Source: Hahnella aquatica (GTDB lineage: Bacteria; Pseudomonadota; Gammaproteobacteria; Burkholderiales; Burkholderiaceae_A). Taken from it: DNA of 64,000 bases. Location: the NCBI GenBank assembly GCA_965194505.1, contig OZ239144.1, positions 744,001 through 808,000 on the forward strand. Direction: 5' to 3'. Under the pieces are notes generated by a model. It ran no database searches. It saw only the letters and a list, made by a program, of their open reading frames with translations, and was not told the origin of the DNA. The position numbers were made by a program, and so were the translations under genes. Each line of letters starts with the position of its first letter. The first letter of the stretch is position 1. Shown here piece after piece: positions 32,300 through 41,221 of this stretch.

Positions 32300-32353
32300 A
32301 TGTACATGTACATCTTAGTCGATAATGCGGGTATTGTACATACATGAATGTAC
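32300..32353. promoter_or_regulatory. Candidate VapBC operator palindromes
   Basis: ATGTACATGTACAT (32300-32313) is a perfect 14-bp palindrome. GTACATACATGAATGTAC (32336-32353) is a near palindrome sharing the ATGTAC half-site. Both lie 25-78 bp upstream of vapB, as expected for cooperative binding. Confidence 0.6.
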
Positions 32354-32500
32354 GTCATGCATCGTATGCCGCAATGGGCAAGCAGTGCGCCAAGCAGGTG
32401 GTGGCTGGAGAAATGCTTGTTATGACGCTGGCCGGACGCCATACATGAAAGTAAGATAAAATTACGGTATATTTTTGCGGTATTTACTGGAGACCGTCAG

Positions 32501-32755
32501 ATGGTCGCAACGACAAAACGTAAAACCTCGCTAACACTCGATGCAGAGACGCTCGACTCTGCAAAGGCCCTCGATCTGAACGTCTCGTCCATCGCCGAGA
32601 CAGCGCTCAAGGTGGCCGTGTCAAATGCCCGCAGGCTTCAATGGCTGAAAGATAATGAAGCAGCATTCGCTGCCCAATCGGCTTGGCATGAGCGACATGG
32701 TCACCCCTTGGCCGACATCATTAGCGCTCCTGGAGGGGCCTCTTGGCGCACCTAA
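32501..32755 (+). CDS. ccdA: CcdA-type antitoxin
   Basis: An 84-residue antitoxin with an N-terminal ribbon-helix-helix (KRKTSLTLDAETLDSAKALD) and a C-terminal region WHERHGHPLADI, similar to the CcdB-binding tail of CcdA. It should neutralise the gyrase poison encoded next, with which it overlaps by 13 bp. GGAGA stands just before the ATG. Confidence 0.85.
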   Translation: MVATTKRKTSLTLDAETLDSAKALDLNVSSIAETALKVAVSNARRLQWLKDNEAAFAAQSAWHERHGHPLADIISAPGGASWRT

Positions 32756-33033
32756 CTCGCTTTGATGTAGCCGACTACAACGGAGTGAGGATGGTCGTTG
32801 TTGAGAGTGATCTCTTGCCGCCCGATTCCTCGGTGGTTGTCATTCCGCTTCTGGCGAATTATCCGATCGTGAAGGACCTCAATCCGGAGATCCTCCACGA
32901 GGGTCAGCGCCTTGTCCTTGCAACCCGACTTATTGCGGCGGTTCGGCGAACTCAGGTGCGTCGCCTGGGTAGTGTTGCAGACCAAGGCGACCGCATCATC
33001 CGTGCTGTTGACATCCTCATGGCAGGCGTCTGA
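32743..33033 (+). CDS. ccdB: CcdB-type gyrase-inhibitor toxin
   Basis: A 96-residue CcdB-like protein, RFDVADYNGVRMVVVESDLL at the start and VVVIPLLANYPIVKDLNPEI in the middle, with a C-terminal hydrophobic end RAVDILMAGV that in CcdB touches gyrase. It starts with TTG inside ccdA; GGAGG lies upstream. It is in the opposite orientation to the other three toxin pairs of this zone. Confidence 0.85.
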   Translation: MAHLTRFDVADYNGVRMVVVESDLLPPDSSVVVIPLLANYPIVKDLNPEILHEGQRLVLATRLIAAVRRTQVRRLGSVADQGDRIIRAVDILMAGV

Positions 33034-33161
33034 GTATTCCAATGTTTCAGCCATCCGAGTTTGCCTGCCAGGACCCGTTAAGGAGTTGGGATCGCAAACT
33101 CGATGTCTTCTTCCATCGAGAGGCTGTTAGCATCATGTCGTCTTGATCTCGGAGGGGGAAG

Positions 33162-33866
33162 ATGCATCAGCTTCGAAAGTCGAGTGATCGAGGCCATGCG
33201 GACCATGGCTGGCTCAAGAGCTTCCATTCATTCTCGTTTGCGGATTACTACGATCCTGAATTCATGGGCTGGGGGAATCTGAGGGTCATCAACGAGGACC
33301 GAGTGGCGCCAGGCATGGGCTTCGGAACCCATAGCCATCGCGACATGGAGATCATCAGTTACGTCCTGTCTGGCGAACTTGCACACAGAGACAGTCTTGG
33401 AAATGTTGAGACCATTCCTCCTGGAGACATTCAGCGCATGTCGGCTGGCACCGGCGTCACACACAGTGAGTTCAACCATGCCAAGGAGAAGCAGACTCAC
33501 TTTCTTCAGATTTGGATTCGCCCCAGCAAGATGGGCGTTCCGCCGGGTTACGAGCAGCGCTCCATCCATGAGCAAGACAAGCGTGGAAGATTCCTAAAGG
33601 TTGCCTCGTCGCCTGGAGCGGGAGGACTGGTGAGTATGAATGCTGACGCAACGATCTATGCGGGCCTGTTTGATTCTGGTGAACAGTCTGAAATCCAACT
33701 CTCCCCAGGGCGTAAGGCTTACGCCCATCTCGTTCGGGGTGAACTGACCATCAACGGCCACGCCATGTCGGCAGGCGACGCCTTGATGCTTTCGGACGAA
33801 CCAAGACTCCAGGTTTCACATGGTCGGGATGCGGAGGTCTTGGTGTTTGATCTGGCACCGACGTAA
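33162..33866 (+). CDS. Pirin-family protein (YhhW-like)
   Basis: A 234-residue double-cupin protein. The N-terminal cupin shows the motif GFGTHSHRDMEIISYVLSGE with metal-binding His residues, then HRDSLGN, and GTGVTHSEFN. YhhW-type pirins have quercetin 2,3-dioxygenase activity in vitro; the physiological role is unsettled. GGAGGGGG precedes the ATG. It marks the return to backbone-like sequence after the repeat-rich zone. Confidence 0.92.
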   Translation: MHQLRKSSDRGHADHGWLKSFHSFSFADYYDPEFMGWGNLRVINEDRVAPGMGFGTHSHRDMEIISYVLSGELAHRDSLGNVETIPPGDIQRMSAGTGVTHSEFNHAKEKQTHFLQIWIRPSKMGVPPGYEQRSIHEQDKRGRFLKVASSPGAGGLVSMNADATIYAGLFDSGEQSEIQLSPGRKAYAHLVRGELTINGHAMSAGDALMLSDEPRLQVSHGRDAEVLVFDLAPT

Positions 33867-33983
33867 TCGCCCCTGGGCGATTTGACGAGCTCCCCCTTTG
33901 AGGTTCATGGAACCTATTGGTATACGCTATATCCAAAAGAAGTTCATTCCTCGGAGGTATGCCCATGCAGTGTCCCGTCTGTC

Positions 33984-34451
33984 ATGCTTTATAACGCCCT
34001 TCAAACCCTTCACCTTCTGGCCATCGTGGTCTGGGTCGGTGGCATGTTTTTCTCTCATTTCTTTCTAAGGCCAGCTGTGGCCGGACTTGAGCCGCCAATC
34101 CGTTTAACCCTCATGCGAGACGTTTTGAGTCGGTTTTTTCGGGTGGTCTTGGTTGCGTCTCTGCTCACGCTCGCCAGTGGCGTATGGATGTTGGGTCGGG
34201 TGGCCAAGAGCGCAGTTCAGTCGGGTGCGGGTTTTCAGATGCCCCTGGACTGGACCATCATGACAGCGCTTGGCGTGGCCATGGTCGCAATTTTTATGCA
34301 CATTCGGTTCGCGCTCTACAAACGCCTAGACCGTTCCGTCACCGCCTCTGATTGGGCAGCGGCCGCAATGGCTTTAGACCAAGTTCGCAAGTGGGTTTTT
34401 GTCAACCTCTCGGTGGGCGTGATCATCCTGGTCGTTGTGCTGCTCACGTAA
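33984..34451 (+). CDS. CopD-like small membrane protein
   Basis: A 155-residue membrane protein with four helices: LHLLAIVVWVGGMFFSHFFL, VVLVASLLTLASGVWML, LDWTIMTALGVAMVAIFMHI and VFVNLSVGVIILVVVLL. The first block with HLLAIVVWVGGMFF resembles the CopD/DUF4149-like group. The open frame extends upstream to 33882, but that part shows no homology. A very short 11-codon frame with a CPVC motif overlaps the start; I do not count it as a gene. Confidence 0.75.
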   Translation: MLYNALQTLHLLAIVVWVGGMFFSHFFLRPAVAGLEPPIRLTLMRDVLSRFFRVVLVASLLTLASGVWMLGRVAKSAVQSGAGFQMPLDWTIMTALGVAMVAIFMHIRFALYKRLDRSVTASDWAAAAMALDQVRKWVFVNLSVGVIILVVVLLT

Positions 34452-34565
34452 GGGGCCCTCGCATCACATTAGCTCACCCTCGCATGTAGGCTGTACCGCC
34501 CAATAAATCCTGCTGTGCTGTAATGGCGGGATCATGAAGCGTTTTCCAGTTAGCTCCCGCTGCGC

Positions 34566-35186
34566 GTGACGGGCCATCCTCCGACACTCCGTCCGCGGCT
34601 CTTGGCGGTTTGCATTGGCCAGGTCGTGCCACTCTTTGTGCGCTCAAGTGAGCAGGCAGCCCCCAAAAGAGTGCTCTCTGGCATTCGGAAGGCAGTTGTT
34701 TCGGACTCCGCCAACCCCTCTTTGCATTTCGTAGGCCCCCTGGGTCTTGAGGGGGATGAGCAGTGCGATCTCACCGTCCACGGCGGCATCTCGAAGGCGG
34801 TGTACGCCTATCCACATAATCATTACGCGTTCTGGACACAGGCCCTTGAACAGCATGGTGGCCGAGTAGATCGATTCTCAGCGCCAGGTGCGGTGGGGGA
34901 GAATCTCTCTGTCGAGGGGCTCTCTGAGGACACCGTTTATTTGGGCGACGAGTGGACAATCGGAGAGGTGGTTCTCCGCGTGACCGAGCCGAGAGAGCCC
35001 TGCTTCAAGTTCAACGCAGCGGTTGGTTGGTCTGGTGCAGCAAAGGCCATGGTGCAGCGGGGTTGTTGCGGCTGGTATTTGTCTGTTGTCACCCCAGGGG
35101 TTCTGGCTGCAGATTCTCAGATCGACGTGCGGCCAGGGCCTCGGAGACTGTCCGTTCAGCAGGCGTTTCTCAAGAAGAGCGCGTGA
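34566..35186 (+). CDS. MOSC-domain protein (YiiM-like)
   Basis: A 206-residue MOSC domain protein. The core GLEGDEQCDLTVHGGISKAVYAYP, GAVGENLSVEGL, and REPCFKFNAAVGW with its conserved Cys match YiiM-type proteins, which use molybdenum cofactor to reduce N-hydroxylated compounds. The start is GTG 34566 and lacks a clear ribosome site. Its stop overlaps the next gene's GTG start by four bases, so the two are coupled. Confidence 0.87.
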   Translation: MTGHPPTLRPRLLAVCIGQVVPLFVRSSEQAAPKRVLSGIRKAVVSDSANPSLHFVGPLGLEGDEQCDLTVHGGISKAVYAYPHNHYAFWTQALEQHGGRVDRFSAPGAVGENLSVEGLSEDTVYLGDEWTIGEVVLRVTEPREPCFKFNAAVGWSGAAKAMVQRGCCGWYLSVVTPGVLAADSQIDVRPGPRRLSVQQAFLKKSA

Positions 35187-36091
35187 GCGGGCCGCACCAT
35201 CACAGTGCCTATGACGGCACCTTTGGCCATCAGCGTCTTCGGCCCGTCGGCGTCCGCACGTTGGGCATTGCCATATTGTTGACGGGCGGTTATGCAGTTG
35301 TGGAGTTGATTGGCGGCATCCTCTCCGGCTCGCTCGCCCTGGTCTCTGACGCGGGGCATATGGCCACGGACGCAACAGCATTGATGATTGCGCTGGTTGC
35401 TCAGGTGGTGGCAAGGCGTCCAGCCACGGCAACACACACCTATGGCTATGGGCGTATTGAGGCGTTGGCAGCGTTCGTAAATGGCCTGGTGCTCTTGGGT
35501 CTTACTGGGTGGATTGTCCTTGAGGCATTTGCAAGGCTGCGCTCGCCAACCAGCATCGACAGCACCACCTTGTTGGTTGTCGCAGGTATTGGGCTTCTTG
35601 TGAACCTATCGGTGGCCTGGGTGCTGTCTCGGGACCGGCACGACTTAAACACACGTGCTGCGCTCTCACATGTCTGGGGCGACCTTCTCGGCTCTCTGGC
35701 CGCGCTCATTGCTGGTGTCGCAATCTTGTTTGGGGCGCCCTACTGGGTGGATTCTTTACTTTCTCTGCTCATCTGTATTCTGATTGTCCGCTCGGCCTTG
35801 GCGGTCTGTCGAGCCGCACTGGGTGTGCTCATGGAGCGCGTTCCAGAGCACCTAGACCTCATGAAAATCTTTTCTGCAATGGCTGCTGTCAGTGGTGTGC
35901 GGGGTGTACACAATCTTCACGTCTGGGAGTTGGCGCCTGGTCAGGTTGCGCTGTCTGCCCATCTTGATTTATCGGACCTTCACCAATGGCCAAGTGTCTT
36001 GGAACAGACCGTTGCCGTGCTCACGGACATGGGCGTAGACCACATCACGCTTCAGCCCGAGGTGATCGAGAGCCAAGATGTCTCTGTGTGA
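35183..36091 (+). CDS. Cation diffusion facilitator, divalent metal exporter
   Basis: A 302-residue CDF transporter exporting Zn, Co or Cd by proton exchange. Six helices are evident. The metal sites are in SDAGHMATDATALMIAL (helix 2: HxxxD) and SHVWGDLLGSLAAL (helix 5: HxxxD). The C-terminal cytoplasmic domain includes GVHNLHVWELAPGQVALSAH. The N-terminal segment has SGPHHHSAYDG, a His-rich piece. I use the GTG at 35183, where homology begins, four bases into the MOSC gene end. Confidence 0.92.
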   Translation: MSGPHHHSAYDGTFGHQRLRPVGVRTLGIAILLTGGYAVVELIGGILSGSLALVSDAGHMATDATALMIALVAQVVARRPATATHTYGYGRIEALAAFVNGLVLLGLTGWIVLEAFARLRSPTSIDSTTLLVVAGIGLLVNLSVAWVLSRDRHDLNTRAALSHVWGDLLGSLAALIAGVAILFGAPYWVDSLLSLLICILIVRSALAVCRAALGVLMERVPEHLDLMKIFSAMAAVSGVRGVHNLHVWELAPGQVALSAHLDLSDLHQWPSVLEQTVAVLTDMGVDHITLQPEVIESQDVSV

Positions 36092-36242
36092 CACAGCATT
36101 GAACGTACAACGTAGATGATGAAGGTACTCAAGGCCAACATGAACCGGGTGTTTGTCGATTTTGAGGCGAACCCCTAACTGGCTCAGTGGAAGCTTCCGG
36201 GAGTTGACCACAGTCGAGTAACTCCCTACACTTTGTGCAGGT

Positions 36243-36422
36243 ATCGGGAGAGATCACCGCAACCCCGTGACGCCGAAGGAGCAACCGCCCCGGAAACTCT
36301 CAGGCAAAAGGACCGGTACCCACCATCACTCTGAAGAGCCTTTGGCGCGCGTCCGCCAGAGCACCGCAGGAGCAAGCGGGCCAACAGCCCGTGAATCTCT
36401 CAGGTCCAAAACAGAGGGGGCG
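36243..36422 (+). promoter_or_regulatory. Tandem glycine riboswitch
   Basis: Two glycine aptamers in series. The first runs from CGGGAGAGATCACC through GACGCCGAAGGAGCAACCGCCC to CTCTCAGGCAAAAGGACCG. The second runs from CACTCTGAAGAGCC through CGCAGGAGCAAGCGGGCCAACAGC to TCTCTCAGGTCCAAAACAGAG. Glycine riboswitches usually activate gcv cleavage genes. This one lies 55 bp upstream of a D-amino-acid dehydrogenase gene, so it should couple glycine level to that gene. Confidence 0.93.
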
Positions 36423-36477
36423 TTCGAATCGCATGTTGCGAATCGACCACGACCCTCGACGTTTTGGAGACCTTCAA

Positions 36478-37740
36478 ATGAGAAAGTCATTTGTCGTTGT
36501 TGGCGGTGGCATCACGGGTGTCACCACGGCCTATGCATTGGCCAGGCATGGGCACCATGTCACATTGCTTGAGCGCAATCGCTACGCGGCCATGGAAACG
36601 TCCTTTGCAAATGGTGGTCAATTGTCCGCCTCGAATGCCGAGGTCTGGAACAGCTGGGCCACCGTCTGGAAGGGCATGAAGTGGCTCTTCAAGAGAGATG
36701 CACCGCTGCTGGTGAATCCCGTACCCAGTTGGCACAAGTTCTCTTGGTTTGCCGAGTTCATGGCCGCCATCCCGAGCTACGAGCGCAACACCATTGCCAC
36801 AGCCAAGATGGCCATCGCCGCACGTGAGCACTTGTTTGGCTGGGCGCGGGACGAGGCCATTGACTTCGACCTCAAGACAGAGGGCATTCTTCACATTTAC
36901 CGAGACAAGGCGGGCTTTGAGCATGCGGGACGGGTGTCGGCCCTGCTTGCGAAGGGCGGCCTGCCCCGTCGGGCGGTGACGCCATCGGAGATGAAGGCCA
37001 TCGAGCCCACCCTCAATGGCAGCTACTACGGCGGCCACTTCACTGAGAGTGACGCCACGGGAGACATTCACAAGTTCACGCACGGCCTGGCTTTGGCAGC
37101 GGCGCGGCGCGGTGTCACCGTCTTGTACGACCGAGAAGTTCTGCAGGTTGCATCAGACGGTCAGCGTGCAGTGGTGACCATGCGCCACGGTGAGCAAACT
37201 GAAACACAGTCCTTTGACAACATCGTGGTCTGTGCGGGCGTGGGGAGCCGAAGTCTTGCCGCGCAGCTTGGGGACCGCCTCAATGTGTATCCGGTCAAGG
37301 GCTACTCGATCACCGTCAACCTAGACGACCCCGCCAGTCAGCAGGCCGCACCCAGCGTGAGCTTGCTGGATGATGAGACCAAGCTTGTCACAAGCCGACT
37401 CGGCCTGAGCCGGTTCCGGGTGGCAGGCACTGCGGAGTTCAATGGGCTGAACAAGGATATCCGTGCCGATCGCATCCGTCCCCTGATCGACTGGGTTCAT
37501 GACTGCTTCCCGGGGGTTAACACCCGGTCGGTGGTGCCATGGGCGGGGTTGCGCCCCATGCTGCCCAACATGATGCCCCGGGTTGGGCCGGGCACGAAGC
37601 CCAATGTGTTTTACAACACGGGCCATGGCCATCTGGGATGGACGCTCTCCGCGGGAACCGCCGAGATGCTCGCGGGCGTGATTGAAAAAAAATCGCCCCG
37701 AGCAAGCCCGGGGCGATTGTCTTTTACAGCAGATGCTTGA
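36478..37740 (+). CDS. dadA: D-amino acid dehydrogenase-type FAD enzyme
   Basis: A 420-residue FAD-dependent oxidoreductase of the DadA/glycine oxidase class. It begins MRKSFVVVGGGITGVTTAYA, the FAD dinucleotide fold, followed by METSFANGGQLSASNAE and the C-terminal RPMLPNMMPRVGPGTKPN and GHGHLGWTLSAGTAEM. It converts D-amino acids (or glycine/sarcosine) to oxoacids, reducing quinone or O2. The riboswitch upstream argues for glycine-linked use. The last 15 or so residues are encoded across the terminator hairpin shared with katG, so the C-terminus may be extended by a lost stop. Confidence 0.9.
   Translation: MRKSFVVVGGGITGVTTAYALARHGHHVTLLERNRYAAMETSFANGGQLSASNAEVWNSWATVWKGMKWLFKRDAPLLVNPVPSWHKFSWFAEFMAAIPSYERNTIATAKMAIAAREHLFGWARDEAIDFDLKTEGILHIYRDKAGFEHAGRVSALLAKGGLPRRAVTPSEMKAIEPTLNGSYYGGHFTESDATGDIHKFTHGLALAAARRGVTVLYDREVLQVASDGQRAVVTMRHGEQTETQSFDNIVVCAGVGSRSLAAQLGDRLNVYPVKGYSITVNLDDPASQQAAPSVSLLDDETKLVTSRLGLSRFRVAGTAEFNGLNKDIRADRIRPLIDWVHDCFPGVNTRSVVPWAGLRPMLPNMMPRVGPGTKPNVFYNTGHGHLGWTLSAGTAEMLAGVIEKKSPRASPGRLSFTADA
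37691..37718. terminator. Bidirectional terminator between dadA and katG
   Basis: AATCGCCCCG and CGGGGCGATT form a 10-bp stem with an 8-base loop, with an A-run before and GTCTTTT after, so it can end transcripts from both sides. It lies inside the dadA reading frame, upstream of its stop. Confidence 0.88.
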
Positions 37741-37744
37741 TAGA

Positions 37745-39913
37745 TCAGCCGTTCAGGTCGTACCGATCTGCATTCATCACCTTGACCCAGGCTGCAACAA
37801 AGTCTTGCACAAATTTTTCTTTGTTGTCGTCCTGGGCATAGAGCTCAGCGTATGAGCGCAGGATGGAGTTCGATCCGAACACCAGGTCTGCGCGCGTGGC
37901 CGTGAACTTGGCCTGACCGCTCTTGCGCTCCACGATCTCGTAGCTGTTCTTGCCCGTGGGCTTCCAGCTGTAAGACATGTCGGTGAGCGTGACGAAGAAG
38001 TCATTGCTCAACACGCCCACACGGCTCGTGAACACGCCATGCTTGGTGCCGCCGTGGTTGGTGCCCAGCACGCGCATGCCACCGATCAGCACAGTCATCT
38101 CGTGGGCGGAGAGGCCCATGAGCTGTGCACGGTCGAGCAGCATTTCCTCGGGCTTGACCACATAGCTCTTCTTTTGCCAGTTGCGGAAGCCGTCGGCCAG
38201 GGGCTCGAGCACCGCAAACGACTCGACATCCGTGTGCGCTTGGCTGGCGTCACCACGACCCGGTGCGAAGGGAACGGTGATGTTGAAACCACCAGCCTTT
38301 GCGGCCTGCTCAATGCCCACGTTGCCGGCCAGAACAATTACATCGGCCACGCTGGCGCCGGTCTCTCTGGCAATGACTTCAAGCTTGGCCAGTACCTTGG
38401 ACAGACGGGCGGGCTCGTTGCCTTCCCAGTCCTTCTGGGGGGCCAGGCGAATGCGGGCACCGTTGGCGCCGCCACGGAAGTCGGAGCCACGGAAGGTGCG
38501 GGCGCTATCCCAGGCGGTGGCAACCATGTCAGCAATTGACAGGCCGCTGGCGGCAATCTTGGCCTTCACAGCATTGACGTCGTACTTCGTGCTGCCGGCA
38601 GGGATTGGGTCTTGCCAGACGAGGTCTTCTTTCGGAACTTCAGGCCCGATGTAACGGGTCTTCGGTCCCATGTCGCGGTGGGTCAGCTTGAACCAGGCGC
38701 GCGCAAAGACATCTGAGAAGTAGGCAGGATCTTTGTAGAACTTCTCAGAGATCTTGCGGTACTCAGGGTCGACCTTCATGGCCATGTCGGCGTCGGTCAT
38801 CATGGGCTTGACCTTGATGGAGGGATCCTCCACATCCACCGGCATGTCTTCCGGCTTAATGTTGATGGGCTCCCACTGGTTGGCGCCGGCCGGGCTCTTG
38901 GTGAGCTGCCACTCGTAGTTCAGCAACAGGTGGAAGTAGCCGTTGTCCCACTTGGTGGGGTGGGTCGTCCATGCACCTTCGATGCCGCTGGTCACAGTAT
39001 TTCGGCCAACGCCACGGCCCTTCTTGTTCAGCCAGCCAAAGCCCTGGGCCTCCAGGTCCTCGCCTTCGGGGTTGGGGCCCAGGTTGGCTGCACTGCCATT
39101 GCCGTGGGCTTTTCCAATGGTGTGGCCACCGGCCGTCAGTGCAACAGTCTCTTCGTCGTTCATGGCCATGCGGGCAAAGGTCAGGCGCACGTCGTGTGCA
39201 GTGCGCTGTGGGTCGGGCTTGCCCATCACGCCCTCAGGGTTCACGTAGATCAGACCCATTTGAACGGCTGCAAGCGGGTTGTCCAACGACTCACGGACTT
39301 CACCAGCACCGTCGTAGCGCTCGGAGGCGAGCCACTCCTTTTCGGAACCCCAGTAGATGTCCTTCTCGGGGTGCCAAATGTCCTCGCGGCCAAAGCTAAA
39401 GCCGTAGGTCTTCAGGCCGGTGGACTCGTAGGCCACATTTCCAGCGAGGATGAAGAGGTCGGCCCAGGAGAGCTTGTTGCCGTATTTCTTCTTGATGGGC
39501 CACAGCAGACGACGGCCTTTGTCCAGGTTGCCGTTGTCGGGCCAGGAGTTCAGGGGGGCGAAGCGTTGGGCACCAGTGCCTGCGCCGCCACGGCCGTCAG
39601 CGATCCGGTAGGTGCCGGCTGCGTGCCAGGCCAGGCGAACCATGAGGCCGCCGTAATGACCCCAGTCGGCAGGCCACCACTCTTGGCTGTCGGTCATGAG
39701 TGCGGTGAGGTCTTTCTTCACTGCCGCCACGTCCAGTTTCTTCACTTCCTGGCGGTAGTTGAAGCCCTTGAGCGGGTTGGTCTTGGTGTCTTGCTGGTGC
39801 AGGATGTCCAGGTTGAGGGTGGTGGGCCACCACTCCATGTTCGTGACCGTGCCGGAGGTGTTTCCACCGTGCATGACAGGGCACTGGCCCAGATTCGGGT
39901 CGCGTGTGTTCAT
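37745..39913 (-). CDS. katG: Catalase-peroxidase
   Basis: A 722-residue haem enzyme that destroys H2O2 and can oxidise aromatic donors. The distal site is VRLAWHAAGTYR (Arg, Trp, His), the proximal haem ligand is in ALTAGGHTIGKAHG, and the crosslinked Tyr and Met of the covalent triad lie in MGLIYVNPEG and the following FARMAMND region. Both N- and C-terminal peroxidase-like halves are present. It converges on dadA. An A+T-rich upstream region with a possible OxyR site was not resolved. Confidence 0.97.
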   Translation of the reverse strand: MNTRDPNLGQCPVMHGGNTSGTVTNMEWWPTTLNLDILHQQDTKTNPLKGFNYRQEVKKLDVAAVKKDLTALMTDSQEWWPADWGHYGGLMVRLAWHAAGTYRIADGRGGAGTGAQRFAPLNSWPDNGNLDKGRRLLWPIKKKYGNKLSWADLFILAGNVAYESTGLKTYGFSFGREDIWHPEKDIYWGSEKEWLASERYDGAGEVRESLDNPLAAVQMGLIYVNPEGVMGKPDPQRTAHDVRLTFARMAMNDEETVALTAGGHTIGKAHGNGSAANLGPNPEGEDLEAQGFGWLNKKGRGVGRNTVTSGIEGAWTTHPTKWDNGYFHLLLNYEWQLTKSPAGANQWEPINIKPEDMPVDVEDPSIKVKPMMTDADMAMKVDPEYRKISEKFYKDPAYFSDVFARAWFKLTHRDMGPKTRYIGPEVPKEDLVWQDPIPAGSTKYDVNAVKAKIAASGLSIADMVATAWDSARTFRGSDFRGGANGARIRLAPQKDWEGNEPARLSKVLAKLEVIARETGASVADVIVLAGNVGIEQAAKAGGFNITVPFAPGRGDASQAHTDVESFAVLEPLADGFRNWQKKSYVVKPEEMLLDRAQLMGLSAHEMTVLIGGMRVLGTNHGGTKHGVFTSRVGVLSNDFFVTLTDMSYSWKPTGKNSYEIVERKSGQAKFTATRADLVFGSNSILRSYAELYAQDDNKEKFVQDFVAAWVKVMNADRYDLNG

Positions 39914-40039
39914 GGTGTTCTCCTATGGGGGTTGTGACTCTATAGAGTATGACTATAAAAAAAGCAAAATCTAATACTAAAAATCAATGGCGCTCATTGA
40001 AGAGACCTTAATCCAATCATGGCGTGCAGTTAGACGGGT

Positions 40040-40642
40040 ATGGTGAGTGTCATGTGGCATTTTCGTCTTCTCACGATCGTTTGGGCTGTCGCTGTGGGGC
40101 TCTCTGCGGTGCACCCATACAACTGGCAGATCTGGGCCATGGAGCTTGCGCCGGTCTTTCTGGCTTGGCCCTTGCTCTGGGCCACGGCCAAACGGTTTCC
40201 GCTCACGCCGATGCTCTACGGGCTCATCCTCGTGCACGGCCTCATCCTCATTGTGGGTGGTCATTACACCTATGCACGGGTGCCCATCGGGTGGGAGTTT
40301 TCCGAGTGGATGGGCTGGTCCCGCAATCCATACGACAAGCTGGGGCATTTTTTCCAGGGGCTGGTGCCAGCCTTGCTGGCCCGGGAGGTGCTGCTGCGTC
40401 GCCGCGATATCGCACGCGGGGGCATGCTGTCTTTCCTTTGTGTCTGCGTGGCCCTAGGGGTGAGTGCCGTCTATGAGTTGCTCGAATGGTGGGTCGCAGT
40501 GGGCTGGGGCGATGGTGCGATTGATTTCCTCGGGGTGCAGGGCGATGTCTGGGATGCGCAGTCCGACATGCTCATGGCCTGGGTGGGCGCAATCATCGGG
40601 CTCTTGGTCTTCTCAAGGCTGCAGGACCGTCAGCTTCGTTGA
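40040..40642 (+). CDS. DUF2238 membrane protein (YjdF-like)
   Basis: A 200-residue membrane protein with about six helices. Typical motifs are GGHYTYARVPIGWEFSEWMG, RNPYDKLGHFFQGLVPALLA and YELLEWWVAVGWG, and QGDVWDAQSDMLMAW, all hallmark DUF2238 residues. Function unknown. I use the ATG at 40040; ATG 40052 is possible. Confidence 0.87.
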   Translation: MVSVMWHFRLLTIVWAVAVGLSAVHPYNWQIWAMELAPVFLAWPLLWATAKRFPLTPMLYGLILVHGLILIVGGHYTYARVPIGWEFSEWMGWSRNPYDKLGHFFQGLVPALLAREVLLRRRDIARGGMLSFLCVCVALGVSAVYELLEWWVAVGWGDGAIDFLGVQGDVWDAQSDMLMAWVGAIIGLLVFSRLQDRQLR

Positions 40643-40719
40643 CCTCACAGGCCCGTAATAATTCCATAATATTCGAATCATAGAATAAAACCTCCTCAAA
40701 AAAACGACGGGAGAGCCTC

Positions 40720-41220
40720 ATGAGCGACCAGCGCATCTTTAATGTGCTGTTTGTTTGCACCAGCAATTCATCGCGTTCCATTCTTGCGGAGGCCATTCTC
40801 AATGGCATGCGCAACCATCAGTTCAGGGCTTATTCCGCGGGCAGTCATCCCAAGGGAGAGGTCAGCCCCAACGCCATCAAGATTCTTCGAGAAAATGGCC
40901 ATCCCACCGAGGGCCTTCGCAGCAAAGACTGGAGCGAGTTTGCTGGCCCCAACGCCCCCTCGCTCGACTTCGTGTTCACCGTGTGCGACAAAGCCGCAGG
41001 AGAGGTCTGCCCCGTCTGGCCGGGTCAGCCACTCACGGCCCATTGGGGTGTGGAAGAGCCCACTGTGAAGCTGGGCGAGAACAAGACGGTTGAGCAGAAA
41101 TACCTCGAGGCTGCGACCGTTCTGCGCCGGCGCATTGAACTGCTGCTGTCGCTGCCCATCGACAAGCTCGATCGCCTGGCCCTGCAAAAGTCACTGGCCG
41201 AAATCGGGCAAACTCGCTGA
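40720..41220 (+). CDS. arsC: Arsenate reductase, low-molecular-weight phosphatase type
   Basis: A 166-residue ArsC of the phosphatase-like, thioredoxin-coupled kind. The P-loop is CTSNSSRS at about residues 13-20, with further Cys in VCDKAAGEVCPVWPG that carry the reducing relay. It turns arsenate into arsenite for export. GGGAGAG precedes the ATG. The gene starts the arsC-arsR-ACR3 unit: arsR begins one base after the arsC stop. Confidence 0.9.
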   Translation: MSDQRIFNVLFVCTSNSSRSILAEAILNGMRNHQFRAYSAGSHPKGEVSPNAIKILRENGHPTEGLRSKDWSEFAGPNAPSLDFVFTVCDKAAGEVCPVWPGQPLTAHWGVEEPTVKLGENKTVEQKYLEAATVLRRRIELLLSLPIDKLDRLALQKSLAEIGQTR

Positions 41221-41221
41221 G

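Noticed and set aside
33959..33994. 11-codon frame with a CPVC motif before the CopD-like gene
   Set aside because: Too short to support as a gene, and it overlaps the start of the next gene; no further evidence of a leader peptide.
38039..39937. Long plus-strand frames opposite katG
   Set aside because: They are mirror frames of a high-GC gene; the minus-strand KatG motifs are complete.
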